A stretch of DNA of 64,000 bases from Sphingomonas sp. LT1P40 (GCF_036663835.1 NZ_JAXOJT010000001.1:1488001-1552000); one strand, 5' to 3'; numbered from the stretch's first letter, positions 1 to 10,887 are shown. Notes: a model not told the origin generated them from the letters alone. Numbers and translations are program-made.

Positions 1-551
1 TTACGAGAAAATTCCTGTATCCGGCGCTCAAACCAATCAGACGCCTTACGCATCGCATGCTCTGAGGCCCGAAATCCACGGCTTGGTAGCTCTCTTAAAG
101 GTACCAAATAGCTTTGGTAATAATTATCGTTGTTTCTATTCAGTGTCAGCTTAGATCTTGGAACCAAAGTTACAGGGTCCAAATAGCCAATATAGCTCTG
201 CCGCAATTGATCCATGCGACGTTTATTGCGCTCTGCATTGATGCCGTCGCGTACTAATTTTCCGAGAACGCGAAGTGCCGCTAAAACAACAATAGATATC
301 GTCGTCAGGCGCTGCTGACCATCAATTACATCAAAAGTCTTTTCATCTTTTGATTGAAGGACAAGGTACCCCATATAGTGAGCGGTCTCGCCTGCTCCTC
401 CCGTTATCTCTTCGATGTCGGCCCACAGGTCCTCCCACTCTTCCATCGTCCAGCTATAATCGCGCTGAAATCTTGGGATGCGATATGAGAGGCCATTACC
501 GAGAAGCTTCCGGTAGGTATTGTTCTCAGTCTTGAAATTTGTCGACGCCAT
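1..551 (-). CDS. DUF262 (GmrSD-type) protein, N-terminal part, cut by the window edge
   Basis: The reading frame starts at the ATG at 549-551 and stays open for 183 codons to the left edge, so only the N-terminus is visible. It carries the two hallmarks of the DUF262 fold: RIPRFQRDYSW near residues 24-34, and VIDGQQRLTT with the DGQQR motif at residues 77-81. In GmrSD, SspE and related proteins this domain is a ParB-like NTPase module of type IV or phosphorothioation-linked restriction systems. The nuclease or DUF1524 part would lie beyond the window. The gene is clearly AT-richer than everything to its right, which suggests horizontal transfer. No partner gene is visible, so a defence role is inferred from family only. 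I am sure of the domain, not of the function. Confidence 0.88.
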   Translation of the reverse strand, partial: MASTNFKTENNTYRKLLGNGLSYRIPRFQRDYSWTMEEWEDLWADIEEITGGAGETAHYMGYLVLQSKDEKTFDVIDGQQRLTTISIVVLAALRVLGKLVRDGINAERNKRRMDQLRQSYIGYLDPVTLVPRSKLTLNRNNDNYYQSYLVPLRELPSRGFRASEHAMRKASDWFERRIQEFSR

Positions 552-659
552 TTGGGTCCGGTCCTACCGCCGTAAATGTAAGCGTTTTGCGACGAACTCG
601 CCGTTCGCACAAGCATGGCTTCGCCTATCACAGCATACGGACGGCTGGGGCCGAAGTTC

Positions 660-2462
660 TCACCCCGCCCGGAACATCTCAGGCGGCAGCGCCATGATCG
701 TCTCCGCCCCACTCTCGATCTTCCGCCGCAACGCCCCTGCATTGGGCATGATGCGGTCGGCGTAGAAGCGGGCGGTGACCAGTTTGGCCTCCATGAAAGG
801 CTTGTCCTCCGTCCCCTCGGCAAGCGCGGTCGCTGCGGCGTCAGCCATGCGGAGCCACATCAGGCCGATGGCGACGATGCCGGTCAGCTCCATGTACGAG
901 TACGCCCCGGCGCCGACCTGATTGGGGTCCTTCATGCCGTTCTGCATGAACCACATGGTCGTGGCCTGAAGCTGGCCATTGGCCTTTTCCAGTGCGGTGG
1001 CGAAGTCGGTGAGTTCGGGTTTGGCCTTGGCCGCGGCGACTTCCTCAGCGACGACGCGAAACAGGGCCTGGACGGCGCGACCGCCATTTTGCGCGAGCTT
1101 GCGGCCGACCAGGTCCATCGCCTGCACGCCATTGGTGCCTTCATAGATCATGGCGATGCGGGCATCGCGGACATATTGTTCCATGCCCCATTCGGCGATG
1201 TAGCCATGGCCGCCATAGACCTGTTGCGCGTCGGTCGCGATCTTGTAGCCCGCGTCGGTTCCGACGCCTTTGATGACGGGCGTGAGCAGGCCGACCAGAT
1301 CGTCGGCGAGCTGACGCTCCTCCTCGGTCGCGGCGGCGTGAGCGAGATCGACCTGAAGGCCGGCCCACAGGCAGAGGGCGCGCAGACCCTCGGTCATCGC
1401 CTTGGCCTCCATCAGCATGCGGCGGACATCGGGGTGGACGAAGAGGGTGTCGGCCTTTTCATTGGGCTCGGCGGCGCCGGTCAGCGCGCGGCCCTGTCGA
1501 CGGTCGCCGGCGTACTGGACGGCGTTCTGGTACGCGACTTCGCCGATGCCGAGGCCCTGAAGACCGACGCCGAGCCGGGCGGCGTTCATCATGATGAACA
1601 TGGCGGCGAGGCCTTTCATCTCGTCACCCACCAGCCAGCCGGTCGCGCCATCATAGTTCATGACGCAGGTGGAGTTGGCGTGGATGCCCATCTTGTGCTC
1701 GATCGAGCCACAGGTGACGGGGTTGCGGTCGCCCAGCGAACCGTCGTCATTGACGATGAATTTGGGGACGACGAACAGCGAAATGCCCTTGCTGCTTTCC
1801 GGCGCGCCGGGGGTCTTGGCGAGGACAAGGTGGATGATGTTGCTGGTGAGGTCATGCTCACCGGAAGAGATGAAGATCTTGGTACCGGTGATCGCCCAGC
1901 TGCCGTCCGCGTTCGGTTCGGCGCGGGTCTTGATGAGGCCGAGGTCGGTGCCGCAATGCGGCTCCGTCAGGTTCATGGTGCCGCCCCATTCGCCGGAGAC
2001 CATTTTCGGGACGTATTTCGCCTGTTGCTCCGGGCTGCCCTTGACCAGCAGCGACGCGATCGCGCCGTGAGTGAGGCCGGGGTACATGGCGAAGGCCATG
2101 TTGGAGGAGATCATATACTCCTGAAACGCGGTCGAGACGACGTGGGGCATGCCCTGTCCGCCGAATTCTTCGGGTGCGCTGAGCGTGCCCCAGCCGGACT
2201 CGACGAACTGGGTGTAGGCTTCCTTGAAGCCGTCGGGCGTGGTGACGCTGCCGTCCGGATGGCGCGTGCAGCCCTGTTGATCGCCGCTGTGGTTGATCGG
2301 GAAGAGGACTTCGGCGACGAACTTGCCACCCTCCTCCAGCACCGCGCTGACCATATCGGGCGTCGCGTTGGCGAAACCGGGGAGGTTGGCGTAGCGGTCG
2401 AGCTTCAGCACATGGTCGAGGATGAAGCGCGTGTCGCGCACGGGCGGCGTGTATTGCGGCAT
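660..2462 (-). CDS. Acyl-CoA dehydrogenase, DmdC-like long form with C-terminal extension
   Basis: This is a 600-residue flavoprotein of the acyl-CoA dehydrogenase superfamily, oxidising an acyl-CoA to the enoyl-CoA with FAD and passing electrons to ETF. It has the usual N-terminal helical, middle beta and C-terminal helical domains. The catalytic base should be Glu441 in the motif [13 protein letters not shown]. The extra C-terminal domain and the length (about 600 rather than 380-400) place it with DmdC/AcdA-type enzymes, whose members include methylmercaptopropionyl-CoA dehydrogenases. Substrate cannot be decided from sequence. I chose the ATG at 2462 because an AAGGAAG ribosome site precedes it and because upstream codons belong to the merR gene, which ends 10 bases before. 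It is probably co-transcribed with merR. Confidence 0.93.
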   Translation of the reverse strand: MPQYTPPVRDTRFILDHVLKLDRYANLPGFANATPDMVSAVLEEGGKFVAEVLFPINHSGDQQGCTRHPDGSVTTPDGFKEAYTQFVESGWGTLSAPEEFGGQGMPHVVSTAFQEYMISSNMAFAMYPGLTHGAIASLLVKGSPEQQAKYVPKMVSGEWGGTMNLTEPHCGTDLGLIKTRAEPNADGSWAITGTKIFISSGEHDLTSNIIHLVLAKTPGAPESSKGISLFVVPKFIVNDDGSLGDRNPVTCGSIEHKMGIHANSTCVMNYDGATGWLVGDEMKGLAAMFIMMNAARLGVGLQGLGIGEVAYQNAVQYAGDRRQGRALTGAAEPNEKADTLFVHPDVRRMLMEAKAMTEGLRALCLWAGLQVDLAHAAATEEERQLADDLVGLLTPVIKGVGTDAGYKIATDAQQVYGGHGYIAEWGMEQYVRDARIAMIYEGTNGVQAMDLVGRKLAQNGGRAVQALFRVVAEEVAAAKAKPELTDFATALEKANGQLQATTMWFMQNGMKDPNQVGAGAYSYMELTGIVAIGLMWLRMADAAATALAEGTEDKPFMEAKLVTARFYADRIMPNAGALRRKIESGAETIMALPPEMFRAG

Positions 2463-2472
2463 GGGAGCTTCC

Positions 2473-2901
2473 TTATTTGGTGGGGGCGGCGCGGCCTTCG
2501 AGGACGGCGACGAAGTCTTCGAGTTCGGCGATGGCGGCGTCGAGATCGACCTTCTGGCGCTCAAGCAAGTCGATGCGGGCGCGGCAATTGTCGAGCGTGA
2601 CCTGATGCTGCGTGCGGCGGTCGTCGCCGACATCGTAGAGGTCGATCATCTCACGGATTTCAGAGAGGCTGAAGCCGACGCGCTTGCCGCGCAGGATCCA
2701 GGCGAGGCGGGCGCGGTCGCGGTGCGAGTAGATGCGCTGAAGGCCGCGGCGCTCGGGGGCGATCAGCCCTTCGTCCTCGTAGAAGCGCAGGGCGCGTGCG
2801 GTGACCTCGAACTCGGCGCACAGGTCCGAGATCGAGAAGCTCTCCTTGTCCGGCCGCGGCTCGATCGCCGCAAAGCTCGCCTGTCTTACGGTCGTAGCCA
2901 T
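2473..2901 (-). CDS. MerR-family transcriptional regulator
   Basis: This 142-residue regulator has a MerR winged-helix domain at about residues 20-90 ([20 protein letters not shown], then a [14 protein letters not shown] wing) and a C-terminal coiled coil with no cysteine metal-binding signature. It therefore belongs with acyl-CoA or amino-acid catabolism MerR proteins such as LiuR rather than metal sensors. It is followed after 10 bases by the acyl-CoA dehydrogenase gene, so it probably controls that operon and itself. The start codon lies about seven bases after a good -10 element and has no Shine-Dalgarno sequence, which suggests a leaderless transcript. Ligand unknown, presumably an acyl-CoA. 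Confidence 0.9.
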   Translation of the reverse strand: MATTVRQASFAAIEPRPDKESFSISDLCAEFEVTARALRFYEDEGLIAPERRGLQRIYSHRDRARLAWILRGKRVGFSLSEIREMIDLYDVGDDRRTQHQVTLDNCRARIDLLERQKVDLDAAIAELEDFVAVLEGRAAPTK

Positions 2902-2907
2902 AAGGGG

Positions 2908-2936
2908 AGATTACGCCCGCCTTACGTTAACGTCAA
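2908..2936 (-). promoter_or_regulatory. merR-acyl-CoA dehydrogenase promoter with palindromic operator
   Basis: On the minus strand a TTGACG -35 (2936-2931), a 17-base spacer and a TAATCT -10 (2913-2908) sit directly before the merR ATG. The -35 and the start of the spacer form the near-palindrome TTGACGTTAACGTAA, core ACGTTAACGT. MerR proteins normally bind such a palindrome inside their own promoter. The expected transcription start falls on or next to the ATG at 2901. The 3' end of the neighbouring lipoprotein gene overlaps the -35. Confidence 0.65.
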
Positions 2937-3430
2937 TCGCCGCAGAGACGGGTGCCTTCGGCGCTGCGCAGGGCGCCCGCTTCGGCGGCGGATTCGCTGA
3001 GGCGTTCGACTTCGAGCGCGGCGAAGGAGGCGCGCGGGCCGCATAATTTGGTGCAAGCGTCGGGGACGTTGGCGGGGAAGGTGATGCGGTCGCCGTCGAA
3101 TTTTGCATCGAACGAGCAGGTTGAGCCGTTCTTGCCCTTCAGCTCGACCGACAGGGTTTCCCCGGCGCGGGCGGCGGTGCCGGTGCCGGTGCAGCTGAGG
3201 TTGTCGCCGTAATCGACGAACGCGCCGATCTTGTAGGCATTGCCCTGTGGCACGACGCACACGCGGTCGGTGTCGCGGGCGTAGAGGCCGGTGACGTCGG
3301 TGTTCTCAGGGTCGCGGACGAGGCCGCGCTCGACTGCGGCGGTTTCGAGGTCTGGCGGGGTGGTTGTGGTGTTGCCGGTGGGGGTGGCGCCGGAGCAGGC
3401 GGCGAGGAGGATCGCGGCGGTTAAGAACAT
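2933..3430 (-). CDS. Putative lipoprotein of unknown function
   Basis: This encodes 165 residues starting at the ATG at 3430. The N-terminus MFLTAAILLAACSG is a lipoprotein signal peptide with the lipobox LAAC, so the mature protein should be lipid-anchored through Cys12. After a Thr/Pro-rich linker there is a globular domain with four further cysteines, which could form disulfides in the periplasm. I do not recognise the family. A longer frame to 3577 exists, but those codons come from a palindromic repeat, not from a gene. It reads toward merR and ends inside the merR promoter. Confidence 0.7.
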   Translation of the reverse strand: MFLTAAILLAACSGATPTGNTTTTPPDLETAAVERGLVRDPENTDVTGLYARDTDRVCVVPQGNAYKIGAFVDYGDNLSCTGTGTAARAGETLSVELKGKNGSTCSFDAKFDGDRITFPANVPDACTKLCGPRASFAALEVERLSESAAEAGALRSAEGTRLCGD

Positions 3431-3553
3431 CCTCCCCCGCCAGGGGGAGGTGGCAGCCGCAGGCTGACGGAGGGGGAGGATGCCCGAACGAGCGTTGGGG
3501 GTTCCGCCCCCTCCGTCACGCTGCGCGTGCCACCTCCCCCTTGCGGGGGAGGA
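3431..3553. repeat. Palindromic intergenic repeat (REP-like)
   Basis: Two copies of a C/G-rich hairpin unit (CCTCCCCC...GGGGGAGG) face each other in inverted orientation, joined by arms of the form GTGGCAGCC...GACGGAGGGGG and its complement. The whole can fold into a long stem. It fills the space between hisI and the lipoprotein start and gives a spurious reading frame across it. A related element lies at 5655-5893. Confidence 0.75.
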
Positions 3554-3573
3554 TTTTGGGATGTTTGCGCCCA

Positions 3574-3933
3574 TCAATCCCGCACCAGCTCACCACCCTC
3601 GATCCGGCGGAAGAAGCAGCTGCGTTCGCCGGTGTGGCAGGCGGGGCCTACCGCTTCGACCTTCAGCCATAAAGCGTCCTGATCGCAGTCGATGCGGGCC
3701 TCGACCACGCGCAGGACGTTGCCGGAGCTTTCGCCTTTCTTCCACAGGCGGTTCTTGCTGCGCGACCAGAACCAGGCTTCGCCCGTTTCGAGGGTTTTGG
3801 CGAGAGCGGCGGCGTTCATATGGGCGAGCATGAGGAGTTCGCCTGTGGCGACGTCGGTGGCGACGGCGGTGATGAGACCGCTGGAGTCGTATTTTGGGTC
3901 AAGGGTCAGCGTGGAATCGCGGGAGTCGGGCAT
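3574..3933 (-). CDS. hisI: Phosphoribosyl-AMP cyclohydrolase
   Basis: The 119-residue enzyme opens the adenine ring of phosphoribosyl-AMP in the third step of histidine biosynthesis, in the cytosol. It has the family's conserved metal-site residues: DCDQDALW around residues 82-89 and [12 protein letters not shown] around 98-109, with the paired cysteines and histidine that bind zinc. It is the monofunctional form with no HisE pyrophosphohydrolase fused, as is usual in Alphaproteobacteria. It stands apart from any his operon; both neighbours are unrelated, with a palindromic repeat just downstream. Confidence 0.95.
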   Translation of the reverse strand: MPDSRDSTLTLDPKYDSSGLITAVATDVATGELLMLAHMNAAALAKTLETGEAWFWSRSKNRLWKKGESSGNVLRVVEARIDCDQDALWLKVEAVGPACHTGERSCFFRRIEGGELVRD

Positions 3934-4001
3934 GGCTGCCTGTTAGCGTGTGCGCCGCCACGATGGGAAGGGACGGCAGCGTGAATGATGCGACAGCCCC
4001 C

Positions 4002-5588
4002 TCACCCGCCGATTCCAACCGATCCGGGTGGCGGGGCGTTCACGTGGCTCCAGATCGCACTGACGACGACCGAGCCTTCACCGACACTGCTCGCCACACG
4101 CTTGACCGAGCCCGAGCGGACGTCGCCGACCGCGAAGATGCCCGGGCATGAAGTCGCGAAGGTCGAGGATGCGCCGACTTCGGCTCCGGTGCGAACGAAG
4201 CCGTGATGGTCGAGTTCGACCAGTCCCGAAAGCCAGTCGGTGTTGGGTGCGGCCCCGATCATGATGAACAGCGCGCGGCAATCGACTGCAATGCTGCCCG
4301 AAGCCTTGGTGAATATGACACGCTCAAGATGAGCGTCACCGTCAAGCCGTTCGAGCCGGGCACCGGTGTGGATGACGATGCGCGGGTCAGCTTCGAGCCG
4401 GTCGCGGAGATATGCGCTCATCGTTTCGGCAAGGCTCGCACCGCGCACGATGACATGGACACGGCTGGCGACGCGCGAGAGATACATCGCCGCCTGACCC
4501 GCGCTATTGCCGCCGCCGACGACCACCGCCTCGGTCTGCGAACAAAGGCGCGCCTCCATCTCGGTCGCGGCGTAATAGACACCCGCGCCTTCGAGTGCTT
4601 CGAGCCGGTCGAGTGGCAGACGGCGATACTGGACGCCGGTAGCGACGAGCACCGCGCGGGCGCACAGTTCCTCATTGCCATCAAGCGTGACGCAGAAACC
4701 GTCATCGCGGCTGGACAAGGCCTCGACCCGGCGCGGCATCGCAAAGCAGGTGCCGAACTTCATCGCCTGAACCTGTCCCCGGAAGGTAAGATCCGCGCCG
4801 GAGATACCGGTGGGGAAACCCATGTAATTCTCGATCCGTGAGCTGGTCCCCGCCTGTCCCCCGATCGCGCAATCCTCGATCACCAGCGCGCGCAGCCCTT
4901 CCGATCCGGCATAGACGGCAGCGGCGACGCCCGCCGGGCCTGCGCCGACGATCAGCAGGTCGAACAGCTCGGTCGAGCCGGCCTTGAGATCGAGGCCGAG
5001 ATGGCGGGCGACGGCGCGGGGCGTCGGATCGGGGATCGGATTGCCCGACCAGAGGACCTGGGGCTCGCCATCGGGTTCCTCATGGAAAGGGATGCGATTG
5101 CGGTTGAGAAAGCTGGCGACGCGCGCGACCGCGGGGTCGCGCTCGGCGCCGCGCACCACGAGGCTGCTGTCGCCCGATTCGAAGATGCGGCGGCGGCGCG
5201 CGGAGAAGACGGTGAGGATATGGTCGCCGATCTCGGGGACGGCGCTCATCAGGCGGAGCATGTCGGGGCGCGGCGCCTCAAGCGTGCGGGTTGGGGCGCA
5301 GGCGCGCATGCTGAGGGTGAGCGGGCCGCCGTTGAGGAAGGACAATTCGCCCATGAACTGGCCCGGGCCGATGGTGCCGGGGGTCAGGCGCTCGCCGGTC
5401 ACCGGGTCGGCGACCTCGATCTCGCCCGCCTCGACCAGCACGAAGCGGTCCTGCGGCGCGCCCGCTTCGAGGACGATGTCGCCGGGTCGGTATTCGCGCT
5501 GGGTGGAAATGGCGCGGATCGCAGCCAGCTGGGGCTCCGGGAATGGCCGGGGGGCCATGGTGTTGAGGTCGCCGCCGATCGATTCCAT
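4002..5588 (-). CDS. Cyclic-nucleotide-like domain fused to a thioredoxin-reductase-like flavoprotein without the CxxC
   Basis: This protein has 528 residues from the ATG at 5588 (an alternative ATG is at 5558). Residues 15-130 look like a cyclic nucleotide-binding domain, with FMGELSFLNGGPLT around 78-91. Residues 145-200 resemble a small thioredoxin-like linker. Residues 208-520 are a two-dinucleotide-domain flavoprotein, with an FAD GAGPAG at 215-220, an NADPH-side GGGNSA at 358-363, and a C-terminal FAVGDVRSG. The redox CxxC of thioredoxin reductase, expected near 340-343, is replaced by AATE, so no dithiol exchange is likely. The phosphate-binding Arg of the cyclic-nucleotide cassette is replaced by Leu90. 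Its role is unknown, possibly an NAD(P)H sensor or reductase. Upstream codons to 5801 are repeat sequence. Confidence 0.85.
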   Translation of the reverse strand: MESIGGDLNTMAPRPFPEPQLAAIRAISTQREYRPGDIVLEAGAPQDRFVLVEAGEIEVADPVTGERLTPGTIGPGQFMGELSFLNGGPLTLSMRACAPTRTLEAPRPDMLRLMSAVPEIGDHILTVFSARRRRIFESGDSSLVVRGAERDPAVARVASFLNRNRIPFHEEPDGEPQVLWSGNPIPDPTPRAVARHLGLDLKAGSTELFDLLIVGAGPAGVAAAVYAGSEGLRALVIEDCAIGGQAGTSSRIENYMGFPTGISGADLTFRGQVQAMKFGTCFAMPRRVEALSSRDDGFCVTLDGNEELCARAVLVATGVQYRRLPLDRLEALEGAGVYYAATEMEARLCSQTEAVVVGGGNSAGQAAMYLSRVASRVHVIVRGASLAETMSAYLRDRLEADPRIVIHTGARLERLDGDAHLERVIFTKASGSIAVDCRALFIMIGAAPNTDWLSGLVELDHHGFVRTGAEVGASSTFATSCPGIFAVGDVRSGSVKRVASSVGEGSVVVSAIWSHVNAPPPGSVGIGG

Positions 5589-5654
5589 GGGCGGGAGCTT
5601 AGGGGCAGGTTTCGGGGAAGCCAACGGGGTCGAGTTAGCCCGGCGAATGGAGAT

Positions 5655-5893
5655 CCTCCCCGTTCCGGGGAGGTGGCAGGGCGAAGCGCTGACGGAGGGG
5701 GCCCGAAGCACCGGACTCCATTGCCTCGAGCCCCCTCCACCATGCTGCGCCCACGGCTTGCTTTGCAAGCCGGCTCCGCTGCTACGATGTGCCCCCGGCA
5801 CATCGCTGCTCGCAGCTACGCCCCCTCCCCGTTCCTGGGAGGATTTCTGCCGGAACGGCCTTCTCCCAGCCCCTCCCGCAAGCGGGAGGGGGG
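5655..5893. repeat. Composite palindromic intergenic repeat region
   Basis: The 321-base gap between the flavoprotein start and katG holds several short hairpins of the CCTCCCCG/CGGGGAGG type, a copy of the GTGGCAGG...CTGACGGAGGGGG arm also seen at 3431-3553, and a terminal CCCCTCCCGCAAGCGGGAGGGG stem that may act as a terminator after katG. I see no gene in it. The open frames across it are by-products of the repeat. Confidence 0.65.
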
Positions 5894-5909
5894 ATGAAGG
5901 TGGCTGCCG

Positions 5910-8168
<2,259 letters not shown>

Positions 8169-8311
8169 TCAGCACGAACGGAGAAATCGATCAGTGGCCC
8201 CATTTCATGCGGACCGATCGATCAGCATCAATGGATGTGACAAACAGGCGACAAGCGCGGATCGACTCCCTATATGCGCGGCCATCGACCACCGAACCCC
8301 CCGAAGGGCCG

Positions 8312-9763
8312 ATGCTGACCACGAATCCTTTTGACGATGACAAGCTGCGCGAAGAGTGCGGCGTGTTCGGCGTTTCCGGTGCTGACGGTGCTGCGGCATT
8401 GGTCGCATTAGGCCTCCATGCGCTCCAGCACCGGGGGCAGGAAGCCGCCGGGATCACCAGCTGGGACGGCCACAACTTCCACACGCACCGCGCGATGGGT
8501 CATGTCGCGGGCAATTTCGACCGCGACGAGATCATCCGCGCGCTGCCGGGCACCGTCGCGTGCGGGCATGTCCGTTACTCGACGACGGGCGAGACGGCGC
8601 TGCGCAACGTCCAGCCGCTCTATGCCGAACTGGCGAGTGGCGGATTCGCGGTCGCGCATAACGGCAACATCTCCAACGCCATGCATTTGCGGCATGAGCT
8701 GGTGCAGCGCGGATCGATCTTTCAGTCCACGTCGGACACCGAGACGATCATCCATCTGGTCGCTACGTCCGGCTATCGCGACCTGCTCGACCGGTTCATC
8801 GACGCGTTGAAACAGGTCGAGGGGGCGTATTCGCTGATCTGCATGACCCCGGTGGGCATGATCGCGTGCCGAGACCCGCTGGGCATTCGTCCGCTGGTGA
8901 TGGGGAAACTGGGCGACAGCTTCATCTTTGCGTCGGAGACCGTTGGGCTCGACGTCGTCGGTGCGGAGTATGTGCGCGATGTCGAGCCGGGCGAACTGGT
9001 CATCGTGCGCGACGGCGAGTTGCGGTCGTTGCGCCCGTTCACCGCGATCGCGCCGCGCCCGTGCATCTTTGAGTGGGTGTATTTCAGCCGCCCGGACTCG
9101 ATTGCGGAGGATCGCTCGGTCTATTCGGTGCGCAAGAATATCGGCGCGGAGATCGCGATCGAGTCGCCGGTCGATGCCGATCTGGTGATCCCGGTCCCGG
9201 ATTCGGGCGTGCCCGCCGCGATTGGCTATGCGCAGCAATCGGGCATTCCGTTCGAGCTGGGCATCATCCGGTCGCATTATGTCGGGCGCACCTTCATCCA
9301 GCCAAGCGCAGAGGTTCGCCGACTGGGCGTGAAGCTGAAACACAATGCCAATCGCGCGCTGATTCAGGGCAAGCGCGTCATTCTGGTCGACGATTCGATC
9401 GTGCGCGGCACCACCAGCCTGAAGATCGTCGAGATGATGCGCGAGGCCGGGGCGGCGGAGGTGCATATGCGCATCGCCAGCCCGCCGACGACGCATAGCT
9501 GCTTCTATGGCGTCGATACGCCCGAGCGGTCGAAGCTGCTCGCCGCGCAACACGACGTTGCGGGCATGGCGAAGTTCATCAAGGCCGACAGCCTGGCGTT
9601 CGTCTCGATCGATGGTCTGTACCGCGCGCTGGGCCAGCCGGGTCGCGCGGATGTGCTGCCCAAATATTGCGATGCCTGTTTCTCCGGCCAGTATCCGACG
9701 CCGCTGACCGATTTCGGTGACCAGGAATCGGACCAGCTTGCCCTCCTTCACGAACCGGTCTGA
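8312..9763 (+). CDS. purF: Amidophosphoribosyltransferase
   Basis: The 483-residue enzyme makes phosphoribosylamine from PRPP and glutamine, the committed step of purine synthesis. It has an N-terminal class II glutaminase domain whose nucleophile should be Cys16 after removal of a 15-residue propeptide (REECGVFG), and a PRTase domain with the PRPP loop VILVDDSIVRGTTS. Cysteines in RPCIFEW, HSCFYGV and YCDACF match the [4Fe-4S] ligands of the Bacillus-type enzyme, so a cluster is likely. The start at 8312 gives the expected propeptide; the frame extends further upstream without homology. An SDR gene follows after five bases. Confidence 0.97.
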   Translation: MLTTNPFDDDKLREECGVFGVSGADGAAALVALGLHALQHRGQEAAGITSWDGHNFHTHRAMGHVAGNFDRDEIIRALPGTVACGHVRYSTTGETALRNVQPLYAELASGGFAVAHNGNISNAMHLRHELVQRGSIFQSTSDTETIIHLVATSGYRDLLDRFIDALKQVEGAYSLICMTPVGMIACRDPLGIRPLVMGKLGDSFIFASETVGLDVVGAEYVRDVEPGELVIVRDGELRSLRPFTAIAPRPCIFEWVYFSRPDSIAEDRSVYSVRKNIGAEIAIESPVDADLVIPVPDSGVPAAIGYAQQSGIPFELGIIRSHYVGRTFIQPSAEVRRLGVKLKHNANRALIQGKRVILVDDSIVRGTTSLKIVEMMREAGAAEVHMRIASPPTTHSCFYGVDTPERSKLLAAQHDVAGMAKFIKADSLAFVSIDGLYRALGQPGRADVLPKYCDACFSGQYPTPLTDFGDQESDQLALLHEPV

Positions 9764-9768
9764 ACCTC

Positions 9769-10479
9769 ATGTCTAATCTGATTTTGTCCGGGCGCACGGC
9801 GCTCGTCACCGGTGCGAGCCGTGGCATCGGGGCCGCGACCGCCATCGCTTTGGCGGCGCAGGGCGCGCATGTGATCCTGACGGCGCGCACGGCGGGTGGG
9901 TTGGAAGAGGTCGAGGAGGCGATCGACGCGGCGGGCGGCACCGCCACGATCGCGCCAATGGACTTGTTGGAAAGCGATGCGATTCCGCGTTTGGCCGCCG
10001 CGGTGACCGAGCGTTGGGGTTCGCTGGACATTCTGGTGCTCAATGCAGCAGCACTCGGTTCGCTGGCGGCGATTGCGGCGTTCGATCCCAAGGAAGTGGC
10101 CAAGACGCTGGCGCTCAACATCAGCGCACAGGCGGCGCTGATCGGGGCGTTCGACCCGTTGCTGCGCAAGGCCGAAGCGGCGCGGGTGATCGGGATTACG
10201 TCCGGCGTGGCGCGGCAGCCGCGTGCATATTGGGGGCTCTATGGCGCGTCGAAGGCAGCGTTCGAGAATCTGGTGCTGAGCTATGGCGAGGAAGTGCGCA
10301 ATTTGACCAAGGTTCGCGTGGCTTTGCTCGATCCGGGCGCGACGCGAACCAAGATGCGGGCGCGCGCCTATCCGGGGGAGGCACCCGAGAGCGTCAAGCC
10401 GCCGGAAGTGGTGGCGGATCGCATCGCCGCGCTGGTCAGCGAGGATTTCGAGACGGGCAAGTACGAGCGGGTGGGGTAA
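9769..10479 (+). CDS. SDR-family oxidoreductase
   Basis: A 236-residue short-chain dehydrogenase/reductase. It has the Rossmann motif TGASRGIG at about residues 14-21, an NAAALG stretch matching the NAG region, and a YGASKAAF catalytic Tyr-Lys pair near residues 159-166, preceded by the Ser in GITSG. It starts five bases after purF ends, so it is probably in the same transcript, though no purine role is known for such enzymes. Substrate cannot be told from sequence. Confidence 0.92.
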   Translation: MSNLILSGRTALVTGASRGIGAATAIALAAQGAHVILTARTAGGLEEVEEAIDAAGGTATIAPMDLLESDAIPRLAAAVTERWGSLDILVLNAAALGSLAAIAAFDPKEVAKTLALNISAQAALIGAFDPLLRKAEAARVIGITSGVARQPRAYWGLYGASKAAFENLVLSYGEEVRNLTKVRVALLDPGATRTKMRARAYPGEAPESVKPPEVVADRIAALVSEDFETGKYERVG

Positions 10480-10493
10480 TTTGTGCCGAATAT

Positions 10494-10886
10494 TTAACAC
10501 CCGCTCTGAATGTCTCGGCCTTGCCAAAGGCCGCGCGCTGAGACGGAATTTGCAGACGGAAGGGTATGTCCTGCTTCAGCTGCTTTAGCAAAAAAGCGGA
10601 CTTCGACGGCGCTGTTATCTAGCCATCGCAAATCGAGGCGGCAGACTCGGTTCCCGATGAAAATGCGATCAGCGAAACGCGGGAACTTGCCCGGAGCAAC
10701 CACATACACAAAAGACAAAGGGCCAACTGTCGCCCCGCCTCCTAAATCTACGACGTGGACTGCCTCTCTATGAGCGTCCGGTGACTTTATTCTCGCCAGT
10801 ATCCGCGATTCTCCCGGTTCTGGATCGCAACTTGACAGCAATGATGCACTGACGAGGCAATATACCAAGGCGCCCACGCTGCGCAC
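10494..10886 (-). CDS. Putative lipoprotein of unknown function
   Basis: This encodes 130 residues with an N-terminal lipoprotein signal (SASLLSSC lipobox, Cys20). The mature part is a small domain with two cysteines and no family that I recognise. The start codon is one base after the stop of the exported hydrolase upstream on the same strand, so it may be co-transcribed with it. Base composition is noticeably lower in GC than the neighbours, which may mean recent arrival. The lipobox and tight spacing make it a credible gene. Confidence 0.6.
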   Translation of the reverse strand: MRSVGALVYCLVSASLLSSCDPEPGESRILARIKSPDAHREAVHVVDLGGGATVGPLSFVYVVAPGKFPRFADRIFIGNRVCRLDLRWLDNSAVEVRFFAKAAEAGHTLPSANSVSARGLWQGRDIQSGC

Positions 10887-10887
10887 G

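Noticed and set aside
615..2600. Long plus-strand frame of 661 codons over the acyl-CoA dehydrogenase gene
   Set aside because: It is the antisense shadow of a gene with strong family motifs. High GC in third positions keeps the opposite frames open; the frame has no recognisable domain.
2463..2633. Upstream extension of the acyl-CoA dehydrogenase frame
   Set aside because: These codons overlap merR in another frame and lack homology; the ATG at 2462 has a good ribosome site.
3431..3553. CRISPR array or IS end
   Set aside because: The repeats are inverted, not regularly spaced direct repeats, and there is no transposase or Cas gene.
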